DNA of 30,389 bases, from positions 1 through 30,389 of the forward strand of contig CAKVPH010000023.1 in assembly GCA_934796775.1 (NCBI GenBank), given 5' to 3'. Shown one piece after another: positions 1 to 8,094 of the stretch. The notes under the pieces were generated by a model. The model saw only the letters and a list, made by a program, of their open reading frames with translations. It was not told the DNA's origin and did no database searches. A program made the position numbers and the translations under genes. Numbering within the stretch: the stretch's first letter is position 1; every line of letters begins with the position of its first letter. Source of the stretch: an uncultured Clostridia bacterium (GTDB lineage Bacteria > Bacillota > Clostridia > Christensenellales > Borkfalkiaceae).

Positions 1-24
1 ATTTTTGCTTTTAAAAAATCGTAG

Positions 25-136
25 CGAGCGGATATTATCCGCCCGTTTTTTTACTCAATCTTACTTTTTAGCGGGAAAATGATATCTTCCCCTACAATTA
101 ATTTTAATAAATCCCTTAATAATCGACTTATAGCGG
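25..136 (-). repeat. Composite intergenic repeat, copy A
   Basis: This ~112-bp element matches 22496-22606 along its whole length. In + strand order it holds a GC-rich hairpin (25-45) followed by a T-run, a second hairpin (73-91, GGGAAAAT/ATCTTCCC with a 3-nt loop), the bases CCCTAC, an AT-rich linker, and the box at 116-135 (reverse complement of CTATAAGTCGATTATTAA). Both hairpins have a single A·C mismatch on the + strand. On the - strand these become G·U pairs, so the folds survive only in a minus-strand transcript. The family and function are unknown to me; it resembles REP- or MITE-like intergenic elements. Confidence 0.75.
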
Positions 137-147
137 TACTTTTTAAA

Positions 148-176
148 ATCGGGAGGAATAAAATCCCCCTGCCGAT
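148..176 (-). terminator. Putative terminator of the 193-1167 gene
   Basis: Read on the minus strand, ATCGG and CCGAT close an inner G-rich/C-rich hairpin just past the stop codon at 193. It is followed by only a short T-run (GATTTTAAAAAG), so termination may be weak. Confidence 0.4.
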
Positions 177-192
177 TATAGTTATTTAAAAA

Positions 193-1167
193 TTATTTCA
201 TTTCAAAATAATATATCTTTGATAAAAACGCTTTGCTGTTTTCGTCATAAGGGCAATCCTGTTTTTTACCGACGTAAAGCACCGAACAACCGCCAAGCGT
301 TGTTTTTACAACTAAAACGTTACCGCGTTTTGTAATGTTATACACTTCTTTATAAACGTCTTGCTCTTCGGGATGGTAATGCGTCAAATTTTTATTGCTT
401 TTACCGTTCCTTTTTAAGTTTATACTTATGTAATCAACGTCTATTTCCAAAAACAAATTTCCGCAGGAATAGTTAATAAGCTCGTATTGCGCGTTATTCT
501 GATATTCGAACTCGCCTGCTAAATCAGGTGTTTTTTTAAGCATTTTATAAAGCTCGCCTGCATTTTCGGGAATTATAGATAATACTTCGGGATCTACTTC
601 TTCAAACGCCCTATCGTAACTCGGAACAATTTTAAGCTTATCGCAAAGCGGAATATCTTTAAGATCTTTTGCGCAGATAAACGATCGTTCGACCAACATT
701 TTTACAGGCAAATCGGAATATCTCGGATCGATACAGCCTTTTACATGTTCGAACAGCGTAACGGGACTTTCTTTAAAATTTTCTTCGTCTTTATAATATA
801 TGTATTTAAATTCACCCGAAATATTATCGTACCTCATTAAATGATAGGCTTTATTCGGAAAAACATAAACGGTATTGTCATATATAAAATAATCGAATTT
901 TTCCTGTTCGTTTCTTATAAATTTAACTTTCGGGTTATCGCATTCCGCATTATAAAAAATATATTCAGGTTCTAAAAGAATGTTTTCGCCGTATTTTTCG
1001 TTTACGTCATGGCAATAACGCGATTGTTTAAATATCTTTTTATTTTTTGCCTCCATAAAAGGTTTTAGTATCAATAAAATCGGACCGGCTATCACAAACG
1101 CCAAAATTATAAAAGGCACACACGCTATTATTATAATAACTTCTGAAACTTTTTTATACCACTTCAT
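193..1167 (-). CDS. Hypothetical protein with N-terminal membrane segments
   Basis: A 324-residue protein that I do not recognise. The first ~37 residues hold one long hydrophobic stretch (about 9-35, rich in I, V, A, L), possibly a hairpin because Gly and Pro sit near its middle. The remainder (~38-324) is soluble-looking, mixed alpha/beta, rich in Tyr, Asp and Lys, with scattered cysteines. It is probably membrane-anchored with a large domain on one side. The start is supported by an AGGGGAAGAG Shine-Dalgarno stretch upstream of ATG and by a promoter at 1227-1255. It stands alone: the next gene (adh) is divergent. No catalytic motif is visible, so no function is assigned. Confidence 0.75.
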   Translation of the reverse strand: MKWYKKVSEVIIIIACVPFIILAFVIAGPILLILKPFMEAKNKKIFKQSRYCHDVNEKYGENILLEPEYIFYNAECDNPKVKFIRNEQEKFDYFIYDNTVYVFPNKAYHLMRYDNISGEFKYIYYKDEENFKESPVTLFEHVKGCIDPRYSDLPVKMLVERSFICAKDLKDIPLCDKLKIVPSYDRAFEEVDPEVLSIIPENAGELYKMLKKTPDLAGEFEYQNNAQYELINYSCGNLFLEIDVDYISINLKRNGKSNKNLTHYHPEEQDVYKEVYNITKRGNVLVVKTTLGGCSVLYVGKKQDCPYDENSKAFLSKIYYFEMK

Positions 1168-1226
1168 TTTTACTCTTCCCCTAAAAATTTTAAACGATTA
1201 CTTTTAAGTTACATAATTTCCTATAC

Positions 1227-1255
1227 ATTATATCCGTTTTTTTAAAAAAACGCAA
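1227..1255 (-). promoter_or_regulatory. Promoter of the 193-1167 gene
   Basis: Minus strand: -35 TTGCGT (1250-1255), 17-nt spacer, perfect -10 TATAAT (1227-1232), about 60 nt upstream of the ATG. Confidence 0.65.
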
Positions 1256-1307
1256 GAGCAAAAGCGAATTGTAAATTTTACACCCGTAACAAATTTAAAA
1301 TAAAGTA

Positions 1308-1336
1308 TTGAAAAAATCTTTTTACTGTGCTATAAT
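1308..1336 (+). promoter_or_regulatory. Promoter of the alcohol dehydrogenase gene
   Basis: -35 TTGAAA (1308-1313), 17-nt spacer, -10 TATAAT (1331-1336). This predicts a ~95-nt leader before the ATG at 1437. I see no clear riboswitch in that leader. Confidence 0.7.
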
Positions 1337-1436
1337 AACATTAAAAGTAGTTACCCTTATGTTTTAAATGCTTAAAGTTTGGCAATAAAAATTATGGGAA
1401 TTATTTTTAAATTAGATTTATCAGGAGTTAATATTT

Positions 1437-2585
1437 ATGTCGAAAAGATTTGTACTTAACGAAACTTCGTATCATGGCAAAGGCGCGATTAAAGAAATTG
1501 CAACCGAGATAAAGAATAGAAACTTTAAAAAAGCATTTGTATGTTCCGATCCGGATTTAGTGAAATTTAACGTCACTAAAAAAGTGCTTGACGTTTTATC
1601 CGATGCAGGCATAGCATACGAATTATATTCTAACATCAAGCCCAACCCTACTATTTCAAACGTTCAGACGGGCGTTGAAGAATTTAAAAAAGCAGGAAGC
1701 GACTGCATTGTTGCAGTAGGCGGCGGCTCTTCTATAGATACGGCTAAGGCGATAGGCATTATAGCAAATAACCCTGAATTTGCAGACGTTCGCTCGCTTG
1801 AAGGCGTTGCGCCGACCAAAAACAAATGCGTACCCATAATTGCAGTTCCTACTACGGCGGGAACCGCGGCGGAAGTAACGATTAACTACGTTATTACAGA
1901 TGCCGAAAAGAACAGAAAAATGGTATGCGTAGACGTACACGACATACCCGTTGTAGCGGTAGTAGATCCCGATATGATGAGTTCTATGCCCAAGGGCTTG
2001 ACTGCTGCAACCGGAATGGACGCCTTGACTCACGCCATAGAGGGTTATATTACTTTAGCCGCCTGGGATCTTTCGGACATGTTCCATATTACGGCAATAA
2101 AACTTATATCCAAACACTTAAGATCTGCCGTAAAAAACGAACCTGAAGGAAGAGAAGGTATGGCTCTTGCTCAATATGTTGCAGGTATGGGCTTTTCTAA
2201 CGTAGGATTAGGACTTGTACACTCTATGGCACACCCGCTCGGCGCGCTTTACGATACGCCGCACGGAATTGCAAACGCTATTATATTGCCCACCGTTATG
2301 GAATATAACGCGCCCGTTACAGGCGAAAAATATCGCGATATAGCTATTGCAATGGATATTGAAGAAGCTAAAAATATGTCTATCGAAGACGCGCGCAAAG
2401 CCGCTATTGACGCAGTAAGAACGCTTGCTAAAGACGTAGGCATTCCGTCTGATTTAAAAGACATTGTAAAAAGAGAAGATCTCGAATTTTTATCCAAGTC
2501 GGCATATAACGACGCATGCAGACCGGGCAATCCCCGCGAAACCTCGGTTGAAGAGATTAAAAAGTTATACGAAAGTATGTTATAA
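1437..2585 (+). CDS. fucO: Lactaldehyde reductase / iron-containing alcohol dehydrogenase
   Basis: A 382-residue group III (iron-dependent) alcohol dehydrogenase. From memory it resembles E. coli FucO (383 aa) closely along its full length, including NNPEFADVRSLEG, TTAGTAAEVTINYVITD and GMGFSNVGLGLVH. FucO interconverts L-lactaldehyde and 1,2-propanediol with NAD(H) in the cytosol. The NAD-binding GGGS lies at residues 95-98 and the metal ligands correspond to D195, H199, H262 and H276. An AGGAG ribosome site (1423-1427) precedes ATG. No fucose or rhamnose catabolic gene is nearby, so here it may act as a general aldehyde reductase or propanediol-forming enzyme that recycles NADH. The family is certain; the substrate is inferred. 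Confidence 0.92.
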   Translation: MSKRFVLNETSYHGKGAIKEIATEIKNRNFKKAFVCSDPDLVKFNVTKKVLDVLSDAGIAYELYSNIKPNPTISNVQTGVEEFKKAGSDCIVAVGGGSSIDTAKAIGIIANNPEFADVRSLEGVAPTKNKCVPIIAVPTTAGTAAEVTINYVITDAEKNRKMVCVDVHDIPVVAVVDPDMMSSMPKGLTAATGMDALTHAIEGYITLAAWDLSDMFHITAIKLISKHLRSAVKNEPEGREGMALAQYVAGMGFSNVGLGLVHSMAHPLGALYDTPHGIANAIILPTVMEYNAPVTGEKYRDIAIAMDIEEAKNMSIEDARKAAIDAVRTLAKDVGIPSDLKDIVKREDLEFLSKSAYNDACRPGNPRETSVEEIKKLYESML

Positions 2586-2593
2586 AATTGCAT

Positions 2594-2624
2594 CGGGCGG
2601 AATATAAATTCCGCCCGAATTTTT
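2594..2624 (+). terminator. Terminator of fucO
   Basis: A perfect 10-bp stem CGGGCGGAAT/ATTCCGCCCG with loop ATAA, followed by AATTTTT, begins 8 nt past the fucO stop codon. Confidence 0.9.
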
Positions 2625-2646
2625 GCTTAAAACACAAAAAAGTGTG

Positions 2647-2662
2647 GCTATAGGTCGATTAT
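2647..2662 (+). repeat. CTATAGGTCGATTAT box, copy 2
   Basis: A member of the dispersed box family, preceded by the small hairpin CACAAAAAAGTGTG and enclosed by an AAAAGTGT/ACACTTTT inverted repeat (about 2637-2682). It lies ~29 nt after a GGGCGG-type hairpin, the same arrangement as at 22450-22516. Confidence 0.7.
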
Positions 2663-2692
2663 CGATACTTTACTACACTTTTGAAATATCAA

Positions 2693-2727
2693 AAAACGAT
2701 CCGTATAATCTTACGAATCGTTTTTTT
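2693..2727 (+). terminator. Second hairpin terminator between fucO and pyk
   Basis: Stem AAAACGAT...ATCGTTTT with an inner CGTA/TACG helix and a 6-nt loop, followed by T7. It would back up the fucO terminator. Confidence 0.75.
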
Positions 2728-2914
2728 ATAATCAGTTTTTGCGATTTTTACTTAAAACCTTACGCCCGCCGATACAAACAAAGGCTAAAGAGATAAACCG
2801 GACAAAAGGTTTAAAGCTTTAACAAATAGATAACGCAAATATAATTATGACAAGACTTGAGCCAAAATAGATATATTTAACGGCTAATAATGTACAATTT
2901 ATATAATCGTCGTG

Positions 2915-2943
2915 TTGCGATTTTTTTATTAGTTTGGTATAAT
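2915..2943 (+). promoter_or_regulatory. Promoter of pyk
   Basis: -35 TTGCGA (2915-2920), 17-nt spacer, -10 TATAAT (2938-2943), only ~25 nt before the ATG at 2968. This placement also argues against a translation start further upstream. Confidence 0.7.
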
Positions 2944-2967
2944 GTAGATTGTAATAAGAGGTATTTT

Positions 2968-4380
2968 ATGAAAAAGACTAAAATTGTATGTACTTTAGGT
3001 CCTGCAAGCGACACAAAAGAGACAATTTCCGCTATGTACGACGCGGGAATGAACGTCTGTCGCCTTAATTTTTCGCACGGAACGCACGAAGAACAGCTGA
3101 AAAAAATCAATATTATAAAAGAACTTCGCGAAGAACGTAATATTCCACTGCCCATCATGTTGGACACGAAAGGTCCGGAATTCAGAACCGGCAGATACGA
3201 AGGAGGCAAAATAACGCTTAAAAAGGGCGATAAATTTATTTTTACTTCCGACGATGTAATAGGCGATCAAAACCGAGTTTCGGTATCGTATAAGCAAATT
3301 GCATCTGCCATGCAAAAAGGCGATAAGATACTTTTAAACAACGGCCTTATGACTTTTGAAGTGGACGAAGTTAAGGGAAACGACGTTTACACCACGGTTT
3401 TAGTGGGCGGAGAAACATCCGACCACAGAAGCATGTTCTTCCCGGATAAGCATTTAAAACTCGACTTTCTTTCCGAACAGGATAAAAAAGACTTGCTTTT
3501 CGGCATAAAATGCGGAGTTGATTTTATCGCACTGTCGTTTGTTTCGTGCAAGGAAGATATAGAAGTAGTAAGAGAATTTTTAAAAGAAAACGGAGGAGAG
3601 AATATTGACCTGATTGCAAAAATAGAAAACCGCACGGGAGTAAACAACTTAGAGAGCATTTTAAAAGCTTCCGACGGCGTTATGATAGCAAGAGGCGATT
3701 TGGGCGTGGAAATTCCTTACGAAGAACTGCCCAACATTCAGAAACATATAATTGACGTAAGCAGAATTTTAGGTAAACGCTGTATAACCGCAACCGAGAT
3801 GCTTGAATCGATGACGCATAATAAACGCCCCACAAGAGCGGAAATTTCAGACGTGGCAAACGCCGTTTACGACGGAACGAGCGCAGTTATGCTTTCGGGC
3901 GAAACGGCTGCGGGCGAATACGTTGTAGAGGCCGTTCAGGCTATGGCAAAAATAGTTGAACAAGCTGAACATAACAGAGCGTATATTCAGGTTATCCCCG
4001 AAGATCGGTTTGTTATATCGTCGATAGGCGAAGCGTTGTCGCACTCGGCTTGCACACTCGCGCACGATCTGGGCGCAAAGGTAATAGTTGTATGCACGCA
4101 TACGGGTATGACCGCAAGAATGGTTTCGCGTTTCCGCCCGGAAGAGCCTATAATAGGCTTAACTACCGATAAAAAGGCATTCAGAAAACTTGCCCTTTCC
4201 TGGGGCGTAACGCCGATTATGGGCGAAGCGTATTCTTCGGTAGACGTACTGTTCTATTTTGCAAAACAATGCGCGCTAAACAGCGGCTTTGCAAAAAAAG
4301 GAGATAAAGTTGTAATTACGGGCGGAACGCCGCTCGGAAAAGGCGGTAACTCCAGCCTGATTAACATACAGACGTTGTAA
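2968..4380 (+). CDS. pyk: Pyruvate kinase
   Basis: A 470-residue pyruvate kinase that converts phosphoenolpyruvate and ADP to pyruvate and ATP, the last glycolytic step. The N-terminus MKKTKIVCTLGPAS, the NFSHGTHEE segment, MLDTKGPEFRT, the catalytic-domain signature IARGDLGVE and the MLESMTHNKRPTRAEISDVANA segment are all visible. The C-terminal allosteric domain ends in GGTPLGKGGNSSLI. It is the short form without the extra PEP-utiliser-like domain found in Bacillus Pyk. I chose ATG 2968 because AAGAGG lies 6 nt upstream and the family starts here. A longer frame open from 2890 would run through the promoter. Confidence 0.97.
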   Translation: MKKTKIVCTLGPASDTKETISAMYDAGMNVCRLNFSHGTHEEQLKKINIIKELREERNIPLPIMLDTKGPEFRTGRYEGGKITLKKGDKFIFTSDDVIGDQNRVSVSYKQIASAMQKGDKILLNNGLMTFEVDEVKGNDVYTTVLVGGETSDHRSMFFPDKHLKLDFLSEQDKKDLLFGIKCGVDFIALSFVSCKEDIEVVREFLKENGGENIDLIAKIENRTGVNNLESILKASDGVMIARGDLGVEIPYEELPNIQKHIIDVSRILGKRCITATEMLESMTHNKRPTRAEISDVANAVYDGTSAVMLSGETAAGEYVVEAVQAMAKIVEQAEHNRAYIQVIPEDRFVISSIGEALSHSACTLAHDLGAKVIVVCTHTGMTARMVSRFRPEEPIIGLTTDKKAFRKLALSWGVTPIMGEAYSSVDVLFYFAKQCALNSGFAKKGDKVVITGGTPLGKGGNSSLINIQTL

Positions 4381-4410
4381 TTTTTAATATTCGTTTTATT
4401 TCACTATACA

Positions 4411-4465
4411 AAAAGGGCTGTTGCAAGTTATAAGATTTTGTAACTTGAACAGCCCCTTTTATATT
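4411..4465 (+). terminator. Terminator of pyk
   Basis: A long imperfect hairpin: AAAGGGCTGTT pairs with the ACAGCCCCTTTT region, with an inner AAGTTA/TAACTT helix. It is followed by a T-rich tail and sits ~30 nt past the pyk stop. Confidence 0.85.
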
Positions 4466-4611
4466 TATTTTGAAGTGTTACATACATTTAGGCGAACGGT
4501 TATAAATACGCCTGTATGCTCGATAAAAAGCAGCCATGCTTTCAAACCCTCAGTCCGATACGTAGCAGTCAATTAACGCGTCAGTTATCTTCATACGTAC
4601 CACCACAAAAT

Positions 4612-5520
4612 TCAGCCTTTTCTGACGGCAAGGCAGTAGTTTACATGCTCAAAAGCTTTTATGTTTGCCCCTGCTCTGTCAATAATATCTCTTTGAATAT
4701 CATCGGGCGTCAACAGCTCATAAATCAAAAAGCCGTGCTTTTCAAGCAGTTTTTCAAGCTCTTTATAGGAAAACGCCGACTGCATCGGTTCACCGCCCGC
4801 TTTTGCCATCATAATGGTGTTTTGCACTCGCTTTTCGGGGGCGGCAAAAAAGTTCTCGTCAGGATAATCAAACACAAGCGAACTACCGTCCGCGCAAAGC
4901 GATGAAAGCTCTGCAAGCGTTTTGTTGATTGCTTCTTCCGAAAGATAATACGTCACGCCGAGCCAAGAGAAAAATGATTTTTCGGTAGGGTTAAAGCCGC
5001 CGTCGATCAGGCTTTTACTAAGACTGTCCTTACTGAAATCAACGGGGATAAACTTAAGATTATCGGGAACAGTTAAGCCCGCGCGGGCAATTCTTTGCTT
5101 TTTATCCGCCTGCGTTAAGGGATGATCAACTTCGAACACTTTGTGCTTTGATAAAAACGCTGTTTCACGAAAAGCAAAGGTATCCAGTCCTGCACCAAGC
5201 AGGACATATTGCTTTGTGCCGCTTAAAACGGCGGTTTTAAGAGCCTGTTCCGTGTATGCCGCACGGCAGAGCGGCGACGGCGCAATATGAACGTTCACAA
5301 GTCTTAACAAAAGCTCAACCGGATTATGCTTTACAACGTCAATTTGAGGTTCAAAAAACTGCGCTCCGCCGAGAATATAGCCCTGAACGGCGGCATATTC
5401 TTCTGCCGTCATCAACTCTTTTGCAAGATGATCCGTAAAAACCGGATGTTTTTCATTTTCTGTGTGAAACGCCCGTCCGAACGAACTCATCAGGGCGGTA
5501 ATACTAGCTTTGTTGTTCAT
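4612..5520 (-). CDS. SAM-dependent methyltransferase, LCM/TIGR00027-like
   Basis: A 302-residue class I methyltransferase of the leucine-carboxyl-methyltransferase-like superfamily (PF04072 type). The SAM-binding motif I is YVLLGAGLDTFAFR, an acidic strand end reads KVFEVDHP, and SWLGVTYYLSEEAI is typical of the group. These enzymes O-methylate diverse small molecules or carboxylates, and the substrate cannot be read from sequence. I chose ATG 5520 because GGAGG lies 7 nt upstream; an in-frame ATG 15 nt further upstream has no comparable site. The gene starts inside the 3' end of the CPBP protease gene (17-nt overlap) and its ribosome site lies in that coding region, so translation is probably coupled. 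Confidence 0.85.
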   Translation of the reverse strand: MNNKASITALMSSFGRAFHTENEKHPVFTDHLAKELMTAEEYAAVQGYILGGAQFFEPQIDVVKHNPVELLLRLVNVHIAPSPLCRAAYTEQALKTAVLSGTKQYVLLGAGLDTFAFRETAFLSKHKVFEVDHPLTQADKKQRIARAGLTVPDNLKFIPVDFSKDSLSKSLIDGGFNPTEKSFFSWLGVTYYLSEEAINKTLAELSSLCADGSSLVFDYPDENFFAAPEKRVQNTIMMAKAGGEPMQSAFSYKELEKLLEKHGFLIYELLTPDDIQRDIIDRAGANIKAFEHVNYCLAVRKG

Positions 5521-6265
5521 TGTTATCCTCCACATTCCATTGTTTTTTCGGTAGCGTTCTTGTAAGTATTAAGGTGTAAACAATCGTTATAACAATTAAA
5601 ATTGCGATATGAATAAGGCTCATTTCAACGGTGAGATTTGCATCGTTTGCAAACGTACCAAGCGTGTTGATGGCAGAATGGACGATTATGCAAGGAATTA
5701 AACTACCACCGCGATAAAAAATTGTTACGAGTAAAAATCCTACGGCAATAGCAAATACTATCTGACAAAGGTTATTCACAAGATTCATGCCGCTACCGTT
5801 AAATAAATTTATTAAATGCCCTATGCCGAAAGTTAAACTTGATATAATTATTGCAGACTTTACGTTATCTTTTGCGATAGCAACAAACAATAAGCCCCTG
5901 AAAATTACTTCCTCTAAAAAGCCTACGCAGAGCATACACGCAATACGGCAGACCGTTGCCGCAGGCGAGTAATTGAGAACGACCCCGTTCCAAAGGTTAC
6001 CCGTTGCCAAAATTACAAGCGGCAAATAATAAAGAAACAACCGTGCAGGAACAGACGATTTACAAAGACCGTACCGCTTTTGCAAATTGTTCTTTTGTAT
6101 AAAGACAAAAAGAACAACGGTTTGCAAAATACAAAAAACTGCACTTACGGAATATTCCACCCCGACCATTTTATTTAGCGGGTTTGCAATAGATTGCAAA
6201 ACACAATAGACCACAATGCATACGATTGCAAAAGTCAGTTCGCTTTTTTTATATAATTTTTTCAT
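5504..6265 (-). CDS. CPBP family intramembrane metalloprotease
   Basis: A 253-residue polytopic membrane protein with about 7-8 hydrophobic helices. It carries the three motifs of the CAAX protease/bacteriocin-processing (Abi/CPBP) family: EExxxR as E118-E119-R123, FxxxH as F146-H150, and HxxxN as H196-N200. Family members are glutamate-type intramembrane proteases (as in Rce1). In bacteria they are linked to bacteriocin maturation or immunity and to membrane stress. It is the fourth gene after tetR in the same direction and overlaps the methyltransferase start. The family is clear; the substrate is unknown. Confidence 0.9.
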   Translation of the reverse strand: MKKLYKKSELTFAIVCIVVYCVLQSIANPLNKMVGVEYSVSAVFCILQTVVLFVFIQKNNLQKRYGLCKSSVPARLFLYYLPLVILATGNLWNGVVLNYSPAATVCRIACMLCVGFLEEVIFRGLLFVAIAKDNVKSAIIISSLTFGIGHLINLFNGSGMNLVNNLCQIVFAIAVGFLLVTIFYRGGSLIPCIIVHSAINTLGTFANDANLTVEMSLIHIAILIVITIVYTLILTRTLPKKQWNVEDNNEQQS

Positions 6266-6390
6266 TTTTTTCTCCTGTGTTTATGATATTGTACCTGCGC
6301 TCACACGCCGAATGTGAATTTTTTATTTTGCGTTGTACGCTAAAAAAAAACGGAATACTCACAGCATTTAGAATATAACCGCGGTAAAAT

Positions 6391-6801
6391 CTATATTTTA
6401 CCCCACCATTTCGGCATCAGTTCTTTGAGCGTAACAGTTCTCCTGCTTTCGTAATCCACCATGATTTCCATATTTTCGTTCTCTTCGTTCAGTTGATATA
6501 AAAATTCACGGCATGCACCGCAAGGCATTCCGCTGCCGCCGCCGAACGGCGCTTTATCCCGAAATGCAATTAACCGTTTTATTTTTGTCTGACCGCTGCT
6601 TGCATACATATTCAATGCGGCAACCCGTTCGGCACACAAGTTCATCACGCCACTGCACGACTCAATGCAAAAGCCCGTATAAATTGTTCCGTTCTCGCTT
6701 TCCAACGCGCAAACCACGTGATGCGCTTGAATAAAAGGACTTACATTCTCAGGGTGGTATTCTTTTTCAGCCCTATGATAAAGTTTTTCCCATATATCCA
6801 T
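6391..6801 (-). CDS. Cytidine deaminase-family protein (possibly blasticidin-S-deaminase-like)
   Basis: A 136-residue zinc deaminase with the catalytic signature C56-A57-E58 and P93-C94-G95-A96-C97, the small tetrameric CDA pattern (three Cys ligands and a catalytic Glu). Standard Cda hydrolyses (deoxy)cytidine to (deoxy)uridine for pyrimidine salvage. The segment before CAE (FCIESCSGVMNL) departs from the usual NIENASYG nucleoside-binding sequence. The C-terminal TLKELMP resembles the end of blasticidin-S deaminase. It sits downstream of tetR and an isochorismatase-like gene in an otherwise detoxification-flavoured cluster. The fold is certain; nucleoside versus antibiotic substrate is open. 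Confidence 0.85.
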   Translation of the reverse strand: MDIWEKLYHRAEKEYHPENVSPFIQAHHVVCALESENGTIYTGFCIESCSGVMNLCAERVAALNMYASSGQTKIKRLIAFRDKAPFGGGSGMPCGACREFLYQLNEENENMEIMVDYESRRTVTLKELMPKWWGKI

Positions 6802-6857
6802 ATATTTCTCCTAAATTTTGAATGACCTATCGTAATGAGCCATGTGTTAATATATTT

Positions 6858-7352
6858 TTACCTTTTAACGACCTCGCCAAGCGTTAAAACAGAGCAACCC
6901 TTGCTTTTATAATACGCAAGCATTTCGGGCAGTTTCTTTTTGTCATAACTTGTGATGCAGTCCGAAAGTACGTGAACTGTATAACCGCTTTTTGCCATAT
7001 TATAGCAAGTAGACTTTATGCAAGCCGTGGCATCTGCTCCGGCAATATAAAATTCGGTAATGTCGTGTTCCTTGATAAAAGAAACAAATTCATCGCTTGT
7101 TAATGCATTGCTTTTTGACTTTGTAAAGATATTGTCGGATACCACTTTCATCTCCGGCACCAACTCTGCACCATGCGTTCCGGGCTTGAAAGTTCTTGTT
7201 TTATCAGATAAATTATTGTGCCGAATATAGACGACGTGCAATTCATTTTGAACTGCACAGTCAATCGCCGCGTTGACGTTTTCGATGATCTCTCTGTAGT
7301 TTTTCGTGATGTCGTTTTGCATGTCGATTACGACCAGTGCGCTGTTTTTCAT
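6858..7352 (-). CDS. Isochorismatase-like cysteine hydrolase
   Basis: A 164-residue member of the isochorismatase-like superfamily. The catalytic triad is visible as D10 (VVIDMQND), a lysine at 78 or 80, and C111 (GADATACIKST). The family includes nicotinamidases, carbamoylases and bacterial isochorismatases that cleave amide, carbamoyl or vinyl ether bonds. The short length and the absence of a clear nicotinamidase metal site (DxHxxxxxxH) argue against PncA. The start has AAGGAG 10 nt upstream. The gene lies 99 nt after tetR in the same direction; the gap holds a hairpin (7415-7445) without a T-tail, so co-transcription is likely. The substrate is unknown. Confidence 0.87.
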   Translation of the reverse strand: MKNSALVVIDMQNDITKNYREIIENVNAAIDCAVQNELHVVYIRHNNLSDKTRTFKPGTHGAELVPEMKVVSDNIFTKSKSNALTSDEFVSFIKEHDITEFYIAGADATACIKSTCYNMAKSGYTVHVLSDCITSYDKKKLPEMLAYYKSKGCSVLTLGEVVKR

Positions 7353-7414
7353 TCCGTGTTTTCTCCTTGTTTAGTTGATATAAAAAATATGAGACACTTC
7401 TCTTTTGAGTAATA

Positions 7415-7445
7415 GGGGTCAAGCGAAGCTCTTCGTTGATTCCCC
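7415..7445 (-). other. Intercistronic hairpin after tetR
   Basis: GGGG...CCCC closes an inner TCAACGAAG/CTTCGCTTGA helix just past the tetR stop. There is no T-tract, so it may be an mRNA processing or stability element rather than a terminator. Confidence 0.45.
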
Positions 7446-7451
7446 GTTCTT

Positions 7452-8024
7452 TCAGGACATCTCTTCCTGCACCGACAAAATCGCCCCTCTATACGCACGA
7501 TCCAAATGAGAATTTATAATTTCCTCGTCGTATTTAAGCGAATTGTTGGCTATGATACTCGCATACCCGTGAGCAAACAGGAAAACGGTTAAAAATACCT
7601 TTTTCGTCTGTTCCATTCCCATACCTAATGCTTCTCGCATAGCCGAAAGAACCGGAATAAGCTCGTCTGCGTCTATCAGTTCAAGCATGGTATTTCCGTT
7701 AAAAAAATTCGACTGAAAAAGAAAACGAAACAAATTCGGCTCAAAAATTGCAAAACGAATATAATTCAGACCGATCCCGAGCATAGCGTCGTTTTGGCTA
7801 TTGCTTATATTCATCAGATATTCCGAATGAAACTCGTCTGCTTTTTTATAGACTGCCATTTTTAATTCTTCAATTGTTGCAAAATGGTACATAACGGGCT
7901 GTGTGGAACAATTTAACTTTTCCGATACAGTCCGGGCATTGATGTTCTCCGCCCCGGCTTCACGGGCTATTTCAAAAGCGGCATCGATTATCATTTCTTT
8001 CGTGGCTTTAACTTTTGCAGGCAT
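7452..8024 (-). CDS. TetR/AcrR-family transcriptional regulator
   Basis: A 190-residue one-component repressor. The N-terminal ~50 residues form the TetR DNA-binding domain (AAFEIAREAGAENINARTVSEKL, then the recognition-helix region NCSTQPVMYHF). Residues ~60-190 are an all-helical ligand/dimer domain with a hydrophobic FLFAHGYASIIAN helix. It leads the cluster isochorismatase-deaminase-CPBP-methyltransferase and most likely controls it together with itself. Its promoter is a perfect TTGACA-17-TATAAT whose -10 overlaps one arm of the inverted repeat TATAATTC...GAATTATA (8040-8071). The ligand is unknown. Confidence 0.9.
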   Translation of the reverse strand: MPAKVKATKEMIIDAAFEIAREAGAENINARTVSEKLNCSTQPVMYHFATIEELKMAVYKKADEFHSEYLMNISNSQNDAMLGIGLNYIRFAIFEPNLFRFLFQSNFFNGNTMLELIDADELIPVLSAMREALGMGMEQTKKVFLTVFLFAHGYASIIANNSLKYDEEIINSHLDRAYRGAILSVQEEMS

Positions 8025-8039
8025 ATTCGCACCTCAATC

Positions 8040-8094
8040 TATAATTCAAATTATATATAACTCGAATTATACATCAAAAAAACACTTTTGTCAA
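8040..8094 (-). promoter_or_regulatory. tetR promoter with candidate autoregulatory operator
   Basis: Minus strand: -35 TTGACA (8089-8094), 17-nt spacer, -10 TATAAT (8066-8071). The inverted repeat TATAATTC (8040-8047) / GAATTATA (8064-8071) covers the -10 and the start site, where a TetR dimer would block transcription. Confidence 0.7.

Noticed and set aside
4516..4905. Plus-strand open frame downstream of pyk
   Set aside because: Mostly antisense to the methyltransferase gene, with no promoter or ribosome site and a composition unlike the real genes.
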